The notes below the pieces were generated by a model. It was given only the letters and a program-made list of their open reading frames with translations. It ran no database searches and was not told the DNA's origin. A stretch of DNA of 64,000 nucleotides, taken from NCBI RefSeq assembly GCF_002567005.1, contig NZ_NUZU01000032.1:22411-86410 (forward strand), in the 5' to 3' direction. Each line of letters starts with the position of its first letter. Position 1 is the stretch's first letter. Shown here piece after piece: positions 18,271 through 27,744 of the stretch. The position numbers and the translations under genes are program-made. The DNA comes from Bacillus sp. AFS073361. Lineage in GTDB: Bacteria > Bacillota > Bacilli > Bacillales > Cytobacillaceae.

Positions 18271-19749
18271 TTAAAGTATAATGGCAATTAGGCCACCTGA
18301 ACCTTCGTTAATAATTCTCTCTAATGTTTCTTTTAATTTATATCGTGCATTTTCTGGCATTAATGAAAGCTTTGCTTGGATCCCTTCTCGAACAATAGAA
18401 CTTAAGCTGCGGCCAAAGATATCTGAATTCCAGATGGATAACGGATCATCTTCAAAATCCTGCATTAGGTATCTCACTAGTTCCTCACTTTGTTTTTCAG
18501 TACCAATAATTGGCGCGAATTCCGATTCCACATCCACTTTTATCATATGGATGGATGGTGCTACAGCTCGCAGCCTTACACCAAATCGTGCACCTTGACG
18601 AATAATTTCCGGTTCTTCAAGGCTCATATCTGAAAGGGTTGGTGAGGCAATACCGTAACCCGTTTGTTTAACCATTTTTAGTGCATCGGCAATGTGGTCA
18701 TATTCTGCTTTTGCATGAGCAAAATCCTGCATTAATTCAAGAAGATGATCTTTTCCGCGAATTTCGACTCCAACGATTTCTTTTAATATATCATCATACA
18801 ATTCATCTGGTGCATATAAGTCGATTTCAGCGACGCCCGAGCCCATTTCAATTCCAGCTAAGCCAGCTCGTTCAATGAATTCAAATTCGCTAAAGTGTTG
18901 AACAACCCTGTCAACATCTCTTAATCTCTTGATATCTTTTACAGTATCTTTAACAGCCTCTTGATAGCTTTCACGAAGCCAATGGTTTTCTCTAAGGACC
19001 ATCACCCAACTTGGCAGGTTCACATTGACTTCAAGGACTGGGAACTCGTAGAGTGCTTCACGGAGAACGTTAAGAACATCGCTGTCCCGCATGCTTTCAA
19101 CACTCATAGCAATTACCGGAATATCATATTTTTCTGCTAAACTCGATCTTAGTGTTTCAGTGCTTGGATGGTATGGCTGTGCACTGTTAACAACCATGAT
19201 AAACGGTTTGCCAACTTCTTTCAATTCATCAATAACTCTTTCTTCTGCTTCAATATAATTACTTCTTGGAATTTCTCCAATCGTCCCATCAGTCGTTACA
19301 ACAACCCCAATAGTTGAATGTTCTTGGATCACTTTTCTTGTGCCAATTTCAGCAGCTTCATGAAATGGGATTGGTTCCTCATACCAAGGAGTGGTAATCA
19401 TTCTTGGACCATTTTCATCCTCATAGCCTTTCGCGCCTGGCACCGTATAGCCTACACAATCAACTAGCCTGATATTAACATTTAATCCATCATCAACATG
19501 GACAGTGGCTGCTTGATTTGGTACGAATTTTGGCTCGGTTGTCATAATTGTTTTTCCTGCAGCACTTTGAGGTAACTCATCAAGTGCACGTGACCTCTCA
19601 GCTTCACTGTTTATATTCGGTAAAACAACAAGCTCCATAAATTTTTTAATAAATGTTGATTTTCCAGTCCGTACTGCACCTACTACGCCTAAATAAATAT
19701 CACCGCCTGTTCTCTCGGCAATATCTTTAAAAATATCAACCTTTTCCAA
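18271..19749 (-). CDS. spoIVA: Stage IV sporulation protein A, spore coat morphogenetic ATPase
   Basis: The 492-residue cytoskeletal ATPase polymerises on the forespore surface to form the basement layer of the coat and is needed for cortex assembly. The Walker A motif GAVRTGKST is at 24-32; VDCVGYTVPGAKG follows as the switch region. The C-terminus IINEGSGGLIAIIL is the forespore-anchoring end seen in the family. Length equals the B. subtilis protein as I recall it. A sigma-E-like promoter lies about 70 bp upstream and a terminator directly after. Confidence 0.98.
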   Translation of the reverse strand: MEKVDIFKDIAERTGGDIYLGVVGAVRTGKSTFIKKFMELVVLPNINSEAERSRALDELPQSAAGKTIMTTEPKFVPNQAATVHVDDGLNVNIRLVDCVGYTVPGAKGYEDENGPRMITTPWYEEPIPFHEAAEIGTRKVIQEHSTIGVVVTTDGTIGEIPRSNYIEAEERVIDELKEVGKPFIMVVNSAQPYHPSTETLRSSLAEKYDIPVIAMSVESMRDSDVLNVLREALYEFPVLEVNVNLPSWVMVLRENHWLRESYQEAVKDTVKDIKRLRDVDRVVQHFSEFEFIERAGLAGIEMGSGVAEIDLYAPDELYDDILKEIVGVEIRGKDHLLELMQDFAHAKAEYDHIADALKMVKQTGYGIASPTLSDMSLEEPEIIRQGARFGVRLRAVAPSIHMIKVDVESEFAPIIGTEKQSEELVRYLMQDFEDDPLSIWNSDIFGRSLSSIVREGIQAKLSLMPENARYKLKETLERIINEGSGGLIAIIL

Positions 19750-19817
19750 GTGATCCCCTCCCGATCATTGAGTAAAGTGGGATTAAACATCCATTTTAGG
19801 TATTTTTGGACACTATA

Positions 19818-19848
19818 TGTTTATGATGTTGTCCTACAATGTTATGAC
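19818..19848 (-). promoter_or_regulatory. Candidate sigma-E promoter of spoIVA
   Basis: On the minus strand GTCATAAC (19848-19841) and CATAAACA (19825-19818) are separated by 15 bases, close to the mother-cell sigma-E pattern GKCATATT / CATACAMT. The start codon is about 60 bases downstream of the predicted transcription start. Sigma-E control of spoIVA is established in B. subtilis; the exact site here is inference. Confidence 0.55.
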
Positions 19849-19965
19849 ACTTTTATAAAAATTTTTTACCCCCCTTATTAAAAATTCACTAGGTTCTCTT
19901 GTATCTGTAGTGTCTGAACATTTGATATTATGGAGGGTTTCAATATATGTTTTCTTTTGGGAATA

Positions 19966-20011
19966 GCAAAAAAAACCCTTCTCCTACAATATATTTCATC
20001 GGAAAAGGGTT
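19966..20011 (-). terminator. Intrinsic terminator after yphF
   Basis: AACCCTT (19974-19980) pairs with AAGGGTT (20005-20011); on the minus strand the stem is followed by a TTTTTTT run. It begins within ten bases of the yphF stop. Confidence 0.75.
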
Positions 20012-20019
20012 ATGACTAT

Positions 20020-20730
20020 TTATTCTTCTAAAAATACTGGTTCTTTCGTCTTAGAATCCCAGGTATATGGTAAGGAATATGCAGGCACAAACATGGAATC
20101 CTTCACTAAAATTGGCCGAATATCTTCACCGGGTTTTACCTTCATATCCTTATTTTCCATGGCTTGATATAAATCGGGGCGATAATCTACATATACTTCA
20201 GCACTGCCTGTAATGACAAAGGATAAATTTTGATTTGTAAATGGACTTGCTACAAAAGGGGGTTTTTTATACCCTAATTGTTTATAATCAAGAGTAAAAA
20301 CATTCTTTGCAATTTGTTCTTTAAAGGGAGGATACCCTTTTGTTTTGATTCGTAATTTAATATCACGTATGGCTTCTGTTATTCTTAAATCAAATAATTT
20401 TACAGTTGGCTGGGTTTCAACATCCACAAGGACATATTGGAAGATCCCACCGCTTTCGTATGCGTTACCAGGAGGCTCAGCGATATATTTTGGTGTTATT
20501 TTTTTAAAATCAATAGGATACTTTTGATAAATCGGGGTTTCTGCTTCTTTGGTTTTTATCGGAAGAATCCCGCCATTATCCTCCTTAAAGGTATCTACTG
20601 CTATTTGAACAGCTAAAATTTGATCTTTATATGGGATTTGATTTTTTGCTAATTCCTCTTCGGGATACATGCAGCCTGATAGGAAAAGAGCAGTAAATAC
20701 TAGAAAACAACTGAGTACGTTCCATTTCAT
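20020..20730 (-). CDS. yphF: YphF, predicted lipoprotein
   Basis: A 236-residue protein with a lipoprotein signal: hydrophobic stretch ending in LFLSGC with the acceptor cysteine at 20. The mature part is a soluble extracytoplasmic domain of unknown function. Gene order spoIVA-yphF-yphE-gpsA matches B. subtilis, which supports the name. It follows yphE by 31 bp and ends at a terminator. Confidence 0.82.
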   Translation of the reverse strand: MKWNVLSCFLVFTALFLSGCMYPEEELAKNQIPYKDQILAVQIAVDTFKEDNGGILPIKTKEAETPIYQKYPIDFKKITPKYIAEPPGNAYESGGIFQYVLVDVETQPTVKLFDLRITEAIRDIKLRIKTKGYPPFKEQIAKNVFTLDYKQLGYKKPPFVASPFTNQNLSFVITGSAEVYVDYRPDLYQAMENKDMKVKPGEDIRPILVKDSMFVPAYSLPYTWDSKTKEPVFLEE

Positions 20731-20761
20731 ACAATCACCTTTTATTATGTATTAACTTCCA

Positions 20762-20947
20762 TTATGTGAAAAAAACAATTAGAAGCGTTATTCCGGCAAT
20801 AATCATTAATAAGTAAGCGATAATCGCAGTAGCAATTCTGAGTACTCCTTTTAGCTTATATCTACTTAGATAAATTGTGATAATTGCCAAGAACATAAAA
20901 CCCATTCCTGCAATTGAGATCCACATTTTAAGCATAGCTGGCGACAA
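20762..20947 (-). CDS. yphE: YphE, small DUF2768 membrane protein
   Basis: A 61-residue protein with two membrane helices and a basic SRYKLKG loop between them, as in DUF2768 proteins. The start is a TTG at 20947: GGGGGAG lies six bases upstream, while the internal ATG (fifth codon) would leave 18 bases. Function is unknown. It lies between gpsA and yphF. Confidence 0.82.
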   Translation of the reverse strand: MSPAMLKMWISIAGMGFMFLAIITIYLSRYKLKGVLRIATAIIAYLLMIIAGITLLIVFFT

Positions 20948-21015
20948 ACTTAACTCCCCCTTTTTCGAAGATTAATTATATCACAAGCAATAACTTTTCT
21001 AGAAAAATTTTAAAC

Positions 21016-21067
21016 AAAAAAAAAAAAAAAAAAACTGAAGTAAAGAGGGGCGAATTCTTTACTTCAG
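21016..21067 (-). terminator. Terminator with a 19-base T tract, 155 bp after gpsA
   Basis: Arms CTGAAGTAAAGA (21035-21046) and TCTTTACTTCAG (21056-21067) are fully complementary. The plus strand then carries 19 consecutive A residues (21016-21034), giving a very long U tract on the minus-strand transcript. Confidence 0.92.
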
Positions 21068-21182
21068 CTTTAACGACTAAATAACCCATACCTGCGTATA
21101 ACTACTAGGTTGCTTCGTTGCATTGTATGCAATCTAGACACAAAGCGTCTCACCGAACGCCCATTTTTAAGAAAAACTTTTT

Positions 21183-21212
21183 AAAGCATGAGGCCCTATT
21201 TCTCCGCTATGC
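21183..21212 (-). terminator. Possible weak terminator directly after gpsA
   Basis: AGCAT...ATGCT arms with imperfect GC pairing in between, followed on the minus strand by TTTAAAAAGTTTTTC. It lies ten bases past the gpsA stop. The stem is imperfect, so activity is uncertain. Confidence 0.4.
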
Positions 21213-21221
21213 TATATTTTT

Positions 21222-22277
21222 TTAATCTTCAATATTTCGTTCCTCTAAGACATTAACCAAATCTTCCATTTCATGCGTCTTGCCGCGGGCCATTAAAACA
21301 TCTACAGCATCCGCTGCTCTCTTCCCATTAAATAAGACATCATAAAGGGCAAAGGTAATCGGCATGTTCACATCATACCTTTTGGCCAACTGATAAGCAG
21401 CCTTGGTGGTTCGAACACCTTCCACTACCATCCCCATATTGTCCAAAACCTCATTTAGGGTTTTCCCTTTACCTAATAGGTTTCCTGCTCTCCAGTTCCT
21501 TGAATGGACACTTGTACATGTCACAATTAAATCACCGATCCCTGCAAGTCCAGAAAATGTTAATGGATTAGCACCCATTTTCGTACCAAGGCGAGCGATT
21601 TCTGCTAACCCTCGTGTCATTAATGCGGCTTTAGCATTATCACCATAACCTAATCCATCAGTAATACCGGCAGCAAGTGCAATTATGTTTTTTAATGCAC
21701 CACCAATTTCAACACCAATGACATCTGAATTAGTATAAACACGAAAATTATTGTTGATAAATAAATCCTGTATTTTTTCCGCTGCTTCCATATTCTCAGA
21801 AGTTACGGTAACCGTTGTTGGGTGGCGAAGGCTAACTTCTTCTGCGTGACTTGGACCGGATAAAACAACAACATCCTTTAATAAATTTTTCGGCATTTCC
21901 TCTTGAATAATTTCAGAGATGCGCAGTAATGAATCAGGTTCAATCCCTTTACTAACATGCGCAATTGTCAATGGTTCTGCACGTATAGTACGAATTTTAC
22001 CGATTACTTCACGTATTGCCTTTGTCGGGACGGCTAATATAAGTGTATCTACGCCTGCTAAAGCATCACTTAATGATGAATATCCAACAATCAATTCTGA
22101 AAGGTTAATCTCTGGAAGATATTTCTTGTTAGTGTGCTTTTCATTAATTTCTTTGACTTGCCCTTCATTATGGCTCCAAAGACGAACTTCATGACGATTG
22201 TCTGCTAGCACGATTGCTAAAGCGGTTCCCCAGCTTCCAGCTCCAATAACGGCTATTGCTGATTTAGTATCCTTCAC
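21222..22277 (-). CDS. gpsA: Glycerol-3-phosphate dehydrogenase [NAD(P)+]
   Basis: The 351-residue enzyme reduces dihydroxyacetone phosphate to sn-glycerol 3-phosphate for phospholipid synthesis. The NAD(P) site GAGSWG is at 12-17; [31 protein letters not shown] is the substrate-site signature region (catalytic Lys in GALKN). GTG start at 22277. It follows der by 23 bp, the order found in B. subtilis. Confidence 0.97.
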   Translation of the reverse strand: MKDTKSAIAVIGAGSWGTALAIVLADNRHEVRLWSHNEGQVKEINEKHTNKKYLPEINLSELIVGYSSLSDALAGVDTLILAVPTKAIREVIGKIRTIRAEPLTIAHVSKGIEPDSLLRISEIIQEEMPKNLLKDVVVLSGPSHAEEVSLRHPTTVTVTSENMEAAEKIQDLFINNNFRVYTNSDVIGVEIGGALKNIIALAAGITDGLGYGDNAKAALMTRGLAEIARLGTKMGANPLTFSGLAGIGDLIVTCTSVHSRNWRAGNLLGKGKTLNEVLDNMGMVVEGVRTTKAAYQLAKRYDVNMPITFALYDVLFNGKRAADAVDVLMARGKTHEMEDLVNVLEERNIED

Positions 22278-22300
22278 TTTACATCACACCCACCTTATCT

Positions 22301-23611
22301 TTATTTTCTTTCTCTTGCATAAATTTTGATAGGGGTTCCTTCAAATCCAAAAGCTTCTCTGATTCTGTTCTCTAAGAATCGTTCATATGAAAAGTGTAAT
22401 AATTCAGGTTCATTTACAAATACAACAAAGGTCGGCGGTTTAACTGCCACTTGTGTAGTATAATATATTTTCAAACGTCTGCCATTGTCTGTGGGTGTCG
22501 GATTCATCGCGACTGCATCCATGATCACATCATTGAGCACGCTTGTTTCAACTCTCATTGAATGGTTTTCACTAGCGGTATTGATCATTGGGAGCAACGT
22601 ATGAACACGTTTTTTTGTTTTTGCAGATAAAAACACAATTGGAGCATAACTAAGAAATAAGAAATGTTCCCTTATTTTTTGTTCGAGCTCTTTCATCGTT
22701 TTTTCATCTTTTTCAATTGCATCCCACTTATTGACCACGATAACGACAGCCCTACCCGCTTCGTGTGCATACCCAGCAATCTTTTTGTCCTGTTCAATGA
22801 TTCCTTCTTCAGCATTAATGACAACAAGAACAACGTCAGAGCGTTCAATTGCCCTTAAAGCACGAAGTACACTATATTTTTCTGTACTTTCATAAACTTT
22901 TCCTTTTTTCCTAATTCCCGCAGTATCAATTATGACATATTTTCCCCCATTATATGTATAGGGAGAATCGACAGCATCACGAGTTGTACCGGCAATATTA
23001 CTGACGATTACACGTTCTTCGCCTAAAATAGCATTGACTAATGATGATTTCCCTACATTGGGGCGTCCTATTAGTGAAAACTTTACTACATCTTCTCCAT
23101 ACTCAACTGTCTTGTTTTTGGGGAAATGTTTTGCAGCCTCATCTAAAAGGTCTCCTAAACCAAGCCCATGTGAGCCTGAAATTGGAATTGGTTCACCAAA
23201 TCCCAATGAATAAAAATCATAGATTTGATCACGCATTTCTGGGTTATCTATTTTATTAACAGCTAATACTACAGGCTTTTTAGACCGATATAATATTTTA
23301 GCCACTTCCTCATCAGCTGCTGTAACCCCTTCACGTCCATTTGTTAAGAAGATAATGACATCTGCCTCATCAATGGCTATTTCAGCCTGTTGTCGAATTT
23401 GTTCCAAAAACGGTTCATCACCAATATCAATTCCACCTGTATCAATAAGGTTGAAGTCATGTGTTAACCACTCACCAGAGCTATAGATACGATCTCTTGT
23501 AACTCCAGGGATGTCCTCCACAATAGAAATTCTTTCACCGACAATCCGATTAAAAATTGTTGATTTTCCTACGTTGGGCCGTCCTACAATGGCAATAACA
23601 GGTTTAACCAA
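22301..23611 (-). CDS. der: Ribosome-associated GTPase Der (EngA)
   Basis: The 436-residue protein has two tandem GTPase domains and a C-terminal KH-like domain. The first P-loop is GRPNVGKS (10-17) with DTGG and NKID; the second is GRPNVGKS near 181 with DTAG and NKWD. It acts in 50S ribosome assembly. The start is TTG at 23611 after a GGATGG site. The motif [20 protein letters not shown] marks the KH-like domain. Confidence 0.98.
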   Translation of the reverse strand: MVKPVIAIVGRPNVGKSTIFNRIVGERISIVEDIPGVTRDRIYSSGEWLTHDFNLIDTGGIDIGDEPFLEQIRQQAEIAIDEADVIIFLTNGREGVTAADEEVAKILYRSKKPVVLAVNKIDNPEMRDQIYDFYSLGFGEPIPISGSHGLGLGDLLDEAAKHFPKNKTVEYGEDVVKFSLIGRPNVGKSSLVNAILGEERVIVSNIAGTTRDAVDSPYTYNGGKYVIIDTAGIRKKGKVYESTEKYSVLRALRAIERSDVVLVVINAEEGIIEQDKKIAGYAHEAGRAVVIVVNKWDAIEKDEKTMKELEQKIREHFLFLSYAPIVFLSAKTKKRVHTLLPMINTASENHSMRVETSVLNDVIMDAVAMNPTPTDNGRRLKIYYTTQVAVKPPTFVVFVNEPELLHFSYERFLENRIREAFGFEGTPIKIYARERK

Positions 23612-23678
23612 TTACAATCGCCATCCTTTCTTTCTTATAATTAAATACGAATTAGTATGTTAGCATAGAGTGAAAATT

Positions 23679-23715
23679 ACATCAGTGGGGGCATCCTCCC
23701 CGATAATGAGGGGTC
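23679..23715. repeat. GC-rich imperfect inverted repeat upstream of der
   Basis: CATCAGTGGGGG is followed by CCTCCCCGATAATG and GAGGGG, forming an imperfect stem that is much richer in GC than its surroundings. It may be a decayed copy of a dispersed hairpin repeat; this is an impression only, since no second copy is in the window. Confidence 0.35.
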
Positions 23716-23734
23716 ATTCCCTTTGTTCTTATTA

Positions 23735-23765
23735 AGTAAAGAAACCCTTCTGTGTTCTAGAAGGG
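23735..23765 (-). terminator. Intrinsic terminator downstream of yphA
   Basis: CCCTTCT (23745-23751) pairs with AGAAGGG (23759-23765), followed by TTTCTTTA on the minus strand, about 100 bases past the yphA stop. Confidence 0.65.
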
Positions 23766-23864
23766 CCTAACTATGTTATTTTATCAATGTTAATCCTTTC
23801 CCGCAATGGAAAAAACCGAAAAGCGGATTTCTGAAAACCTGACATCAAGAATTTTAAATCACTT

Positions 23865-24473
23865 TCAAGATGATTTTTGCTTGCCTTTTTCCAAAAAATG
23901 AAAATGATTTTGGAGGATAGGTCCTAGATTTTCTAACGCGGTCCAACCTGTAAGTAATAGAGCTGTCAGTGAGCAAACATCAAGGTATGCAAACGTCCCT
24001 ATTACATATGGAAAATCGAATTTATTTAATATAAACGCATATAAAATGTCCCCTTGCATGGCACCAGCAAAAATGATGAGTAATCTCCCTTTTAAAGATT
24101 TCTGCAATAATAAGGCTAAATACCACAAGGTAATCCCCATCATCCATTCCTTTTTAAAAATAATCCAAACCGGATCAAATATCTCAAATAAATGGAAGGT
24201 CACGTAGGCAATTGAAATGATGAATGAACAAATGAAAAAATAAATGAGTGCTCCTCGTTTTTCTTGGTTTATAAAAAAATAACAAATGCCTAACATAAAT
24301 AACCCGCTTGCCTGTATATCAAACCCTCCTACAGCAAACCGGACATTCGTTAATATTACTACTATTAATACTATTGCGGCTAATTTTAATCGATATGGGT
24401 TTTGCTTTTCCACAATAAAGGTCAAGTAGATCCAAAAACCCCAAAAGACCCAATAAAAGATTGCTCCTTCCAA
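23865..24473 (-). CDS. yphA: YphA family integral membrane protein
   Basis: A 202-residue polytopic protein with about six predicted helices. Its place between der and ypzI-fni matches B. subtilis yphA. A GTG at 24482 is open, but AGGAGG lies eight bases before the TTG at 24473 (MEGAIFYWVFWGF), so that start is preferred. Function is unknown. In B. subtilis, as I recall, yphB lies between this gene and der; here only about 250 non-coding bases remain. Confidence 0.78.
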   Translation of the reverse strand: MEGAIFYWVFWGFWIYLTFIVEKQNPYRLKLAAIVLIVVILTNVRFAVGGFDIQASGLFMLGICYFFINQEKRGALIYFFICSFIISIAYVTFHLFEIFDPVWIIFKKEWMMGITLWYLALLLQKSLKGRLLIIFAGAMQGDILYAFILNKFDFPYVIGTFAYLDVCSLTALLLTGWTALENLGPILQNHFHFLEKGKQKSS

Positions 24474-24581
24474 CTCATACACCTCCTATTATTTTCATTA
24501 TTGGTAATCTTTATGTACTTTCATACTTCCTTGAATAATATTTTCTGTGTGAATCATCTTATTAAGAGGAGGTGTGTTTAA

Positions 24582-24722
24582 ATGGGAAAAGACCGACAAG
24601 AAAAAAAGTTACGTGCGAGTGGAAGAGTGGAATCAGATCGCGATCAGGCATTGCACTATCCAGGTGCCACGAAGCTATCTGGACCTGAAGAGGCACGGGG
24701 ATTAAACGATGGTAAAAAATAA
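24582..24722 (+). CDS. ypzI: YpzI family small hydrophilic protein
   Basis: A 46-residue, highly charged protein, MGKDRQEKKLRASGRVESDR..., ending ARGLNDGKK. It is recognised as YpzI from B. subtilis, where it occupies the same place beside fni. The ribosome site AGAGGAGGTG lies ten bases before the ATG. It is on the opposite strand from its neighbours and shares an intergenic promoter region with yphA. Function is unknown; small charged proteins of this type often occur in sporulating cells. A dispersed repeat begins one base after the stop. Confidence 0.85.
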   Translation: MGKDRQEKKLRASGRVESDRDQALHYPGATKLSGPEEARGLNDGKK

Positions 24723-24723
24723 T

Positions 24724-24755
24724 AAAGCGGATGCGCCAAGGCGCTGGAGCTAGAC
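24724..24755 (+). repeat. Copy 1 of a 32-bp dispersed repeat after a stop codon
   Basis: Sequence AAAGCGGATGCGCC followed by AAGGCGCTGGAGCTAGAC, beginning one base past the ypzI stop. Related copies lie at 39353-39385 (plus) and 58704-58735 (minus), both just after stop codons and in the orientation of the upstream gene. The inner GCGCC/GGCGC halves can form a small hairpin. Confidence 0.75.
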
Positions 24756-24764
24756 AGCAATAAC

Positions 24765-24800
24765 AATAAAGCTCTCGCAAAAAATTGCGAGAGCTTTATT
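24765..24800. terminator. Shared terminator of ypzI and fni
   Basis: Perfect arms AATAAAGCTCTCGCAA (24765-24780) and TTGCGAGAGCTTTATT (24785-24800) with an AAAA loop. It can serve both the plus-strand ypzI and the minus-strand fni, whose last codons lie inside the distal arm. Confidence 0.9.
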
Positions 24801-25854
24801 TTATGGAACGTTGGGCGAACTCTTTGGTATCGATGCCACGTTGATGTAACCAATGATAAGTTTCACCTGAAATAATTAATGGTGCTTGTTTTAAATCTGA
24901 AATCGTTTTTGCACCTAATGCAGTCATGATAATCGACAATTCATTATGAAGGTTTTCAATTTCTTGTTGTAAGACCTCAATCCCTTCCTTAATGAGGATT
25001 GGCAAAAAATAGCCTGCCATGCCGATTGCATTCGCCCCAAGAGCTAATCCTTTTGCAATATCATGTCCTGACTTAAATCCTCCTGAACCAATAACTGAAA
25101 GATGCTTCGAAACAGATGATGCCTCAAGAATAGAAACACCAGTGGGGATTCCCCAATGATTAAAAAAAGATAATGCTTTATCTCTGCGTTTATTTTCAAT
25201 TTCAGCAAAATTTGTCCCGCCAGCGCCGCCAACATCAACCACTTTAACTCCAATGGATGATAGCTTTCTGACCGTTTCAAACCCCATACCGAAACCAACT
25301 TCTTTTACAATTACAGGCACATTTATCTCTTTTACAATTGTTTCAATCCTTTTAAGTGCACCAGAAAAATTGCGATCTCCTTCGGGCATGGTTAGTTCTT
25401 GAATAACATTTAAATGTATTTGCAGAGCGTCTGCTTCTATCATATCAATCGCGGCCTTTGCATCCTCTGCTGATGCTTCGCTGCCTAAATTTGCAATGAT
25501 AACGCCAGAGGGATTCTCTTTCCGGACAACTTCATATGTGTATTTTTGAGAATTATCCTTTATTGCAGCCATTTGTGACCCAACAGCCATCGTTAATCCT
25601 GTATTTTTAGCGACGATAGCCAGTTCTTTATTGATACGATATGTTTTATCACCACCGCCACCAGTCATGGCGTTGATAAAAATAGGCGAACTTAAATAAA
25701 GTCCGCCAATTTCATGGTCTATTGCAACATCGAATACACCGATATCAGGTAGGCCCTGGTGAATAAATTTAAAATCATCGAAAGCTGAAGAGTGATTTTG
25801 CCTGTTTTCAAGGGCAAAACGAATATGATCCCATTTTCGTTCAGATCTAGACAC
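24796..25854 (-). CDS. fni: Type 2 isopentenyl-diphosphate delta-isomerase
   Basis: The 352-residue FMN- and NADPH-dependent enzyme interconverts isopentenyl and dimethylallyl diphosphate. Motifs include INAMTGGGGDKTYRIN, GSQMAAIKD, LQIHLNVIQEL with the catalytic Gln and metal-binding Glu region MPEGDRNF, VKEVGFGM, and GGAGGTNF / GSGGFKSGHDIAKGLALGAN for FMN phosphate. GTG start at 25854. It follows ypfD by 11 bp. Confidence 0.96.
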   Translation of the reverse strand: MSRSERKWDHIRFALENRQNHSSAFDDFKFIHQGLPDIGVFDVAIDHEIGGLYLSSPIFINAMTGGGGDKTYRINKELAIVAKNTGLTMAVGSQMAAIKDNSQKYTYEVVRKENPSGVIIANLGSEASAEDAKAAIDMIEADALQIHLNVIQELTMPEGDRNFSGALKRIETIVKEINVPVIVKEVGFGMGFETVRKLSSIGVKVVDVGGAGGTNFAEIENKRRDKALSFFNHWGIPTGVSILEASSVSKHLSVIGSGGFKSGHDIAKGLALGANAIGMAGYFLPILIKEGIEVLQQEIENLHNELSIIMTALGAKTISDLKQAPLIISGETYHWLHQRGIDTKEFAQRSIK

Positions 25855-25865
25855 TTATATCACCA

Positions 25866-27005
25866 TTATTTTCCTAAATTCTTTAATTTATCACCAATAA
25901 CTTCTCCTAGCTGAAAGCCTTTTGACTCTTCAGGAAGTTCATAGTCTTGGTTTTCCTCATACTCTTTTTCAAGTAGTTCTTTAATGCTTAATGATAGACG
26001 TTGATCAGACTCATTTGCATCAAGGACTTTGACGTCCACTTCTTGGCCTTCTTTTAATACTTCATGTGGAGTACCAATATGCTTATGTGCAATTTGAGAG
26101 ATATGAACAAGACCTTCCACTCCAGGGAATACCTCGACAAATGCACCATAAGAGACCAATCTTTTTACTTTACCTTTTAAGATGCTGCCTTTAGGTGCTT
26201 TTTCGGAAAGATTTGACCATGGTCCAGGCAGTGTTTCTTTAATTGATAGAGAAATTCTCTCACTATCACGGTCAACACTTAAAACTTTAACCTGAACTTG
26301 TTGACCTTCATGAACCACATCTGATGGTTTATCAACATGATCATAGGATAGTTGAGAAATATGAACTAGACCGTCAATACCGCCAATATCAACAAAAGCG
26401 CCAAAATCAGTGATTCTTTGAACTGTTCCTTCAATAATTTGACCAACTTGTACAGCACTAAGCCGACTTTGTTTTTGCTTACCTTTTTCTTGTTCTACCA
26501 CTGCTCGATGGGAAAGGATTAAACGATTCTTTTCCTTTTCAAGTTCAACAATTTTAAAAGTAAGACTACGACCTTTATAATCACTAAAATCTTCAACAAA
26601 ATGTGCTTCAACTAATGATGCTGGTACAAATCCACGAACTCCTAAATCGACTACCAAACCGCCTTTTACAACGTCCTTTACTTCAGTTTCAATAATTTCT
26701 CCGTTTTGGAATTGATTTTCTAAGTGATCCCAAGCCTTTTCTGCATCAACTTTTCTTTTTGAAAGAACAATTGCTTCTTCCTCAACCTTCAACACTTCTA
26801 ATTCTAATTCATCACCCTCAGCAACTGCATCAGATGCCTTTTCAATATGCAGACTAGAAAGTTCACTGATTGGAATGATTCCATCTAATTTGCTGCCTTG
26901 GATATCGACTAGTACCTGCTTTTCTTCTACTTTGGTAACTTGTCCCGTTACTTTATCCCCGATTTCAAAGCTTTTCACTTCTACTTGATTTAATTCTTCC
27001 GACAT
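25866..27005 (-). CDS. ypfD: S1 RNA-binding domain protein (RpsA homologue YpfD)
   Basis: The 379-residue protein contains four S1 domains at roughly 16-87, 101-169, 188-257 and 275-343, each with the GxVxxxxxxGxxVDxxGxxGxxP/VHIS pattern (for example GTVQRITDFGAFVDIGGIDG). It is homologous to the first part of ribosomal protein S1, but in bacilli it is not an essential ribosomal protein. Gene order cmk-plsC-ypfD-fni is common in bacilli. ATG start follows a AAGGAGG site. Confidence 0.93.
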   Translation of the reverse strand: MSEELNQVEVKSFEIGDKVTGQVTKVEEKQVLVDIQGSKLDGIIPISELSSLHIEKASDAVAEGDELELEVLKVEEEAIVLSKRKVDAEKAWDHLENQFQNGEIIETEVKDVVKGGLVVDLGVRGFVPASLVEAHFVEDFSDYKGRSLTFKIVELEKEKNRLILSHRAVVEQEKGKQKQSRLSAVQVGQIIEGTVQRITDFGAFVDIGGIDGLVHISQLSYDHVDKPSDVVHEGQQVQVKVLSVDRDSERISLSIKETLPGPWSNLSEKAPKGSILKGKVKRLVSYGAFVEVFPGVEGLVHISQIAHKHIGTPHEVLKEGQEVDVKVLDANESDQRLSLSIKELLEKEYEENQDYELPEESKGFQLGEVIGDKLKNLGK

Positions 27006-27160
27006 ATGTATTCCTCCTTAATCCATTTACTTCAAAATTCTATATATGATCTGGTGGATGCCACGCAGCATACAACACATATAAAAATAAAAGCAGTGAA
27101 TTTTCAAAAAAAACTCTTTCCATTAACTTCTTACAAATAGACTATTTTGTCAAGCAGAAC

Positions 27161-27742
27161 CTATCGATGTTCTTTTCTAAGTTTATCAATTTTTGACATA
27201 ATCAATTCAGTAACTTGTTCTGCTGACGCTTTCTCTTTTCTCATTTCCTCCAAATCAATAGGTTCTCCATAGATCACCTTTAATTTTCGGAAACTTCGAT
27301 AGGGACCAATGATGGCGCAAGGAACAACCGCTGCTGTTGACCTTAAAGCAAAAAAACCTGCTCCAGAAAGTCCTTTACCTAGTTCGCCAGTCTTACTTCT
27401 TGTTCCCTCTGGAAAAAGACCGAAAACTTGACCATCCTTTAGGATTTTTAAGCCTGTTCTAAGTGCTTCTCGATCGTTGAATCCCCTTTTTACTGGAAAG
27501 GCATTACATTTTCTAACTATATTACCCAAAACAGGAACTGAAAAAATCTCTTCTTTTGCCATGTAGTGTACAGGACGCGGAGCCATAATTCCAACTATAA
27601 TGGGATCAAAATTATGGATGTGATTCGCACAAAGAAGAACACCACCTTCTTTTGGGAAATGTTCTAATCCGATAGCTTCAACTCTATAAAGTGGTTTAAA
27701 TACTCCAGTAACCACTGATTTGGCAAAATCATAAAACGTCAC
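27161..27742 (-). CDS. plsC: 1-acyl-sn-glycerol-3-phosphate acyltransferase
   Basis: The 193-residue membrane-associated acyltransferase makes phosphatidic acid. The catalytic H-x4-D motif is H41...D46 in NHIHNFD, and PEGTRS (111-116) binds substrate. GTG start at 27742, two bases after the cmk stop, so translation is likely coupled. In B. subtilis plsC is not between cmk and ypfD as I recall, but this order is usual in many other bacilli. Confidence 0.94.
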   Translation of the reverse strand: MTFYDFAKSVVTGVFKPLYRVEAIGLEHFPKEGGVLLCANHIHNFDPIIVGIMAPRPVHYMAKEEIFSVPVLGNIVRKCNAFPVKRGFNDREALRTGLKILKDGQVFGLFPEGTRSKTGELGKGLSGAGFFALRSTAAVVPCAIIGPYRSFRKLKVIYGEPIDLEEMRKEKASAEQVTELIMSKIDKLRKEHR

Positions 27743-27744
27743 GC

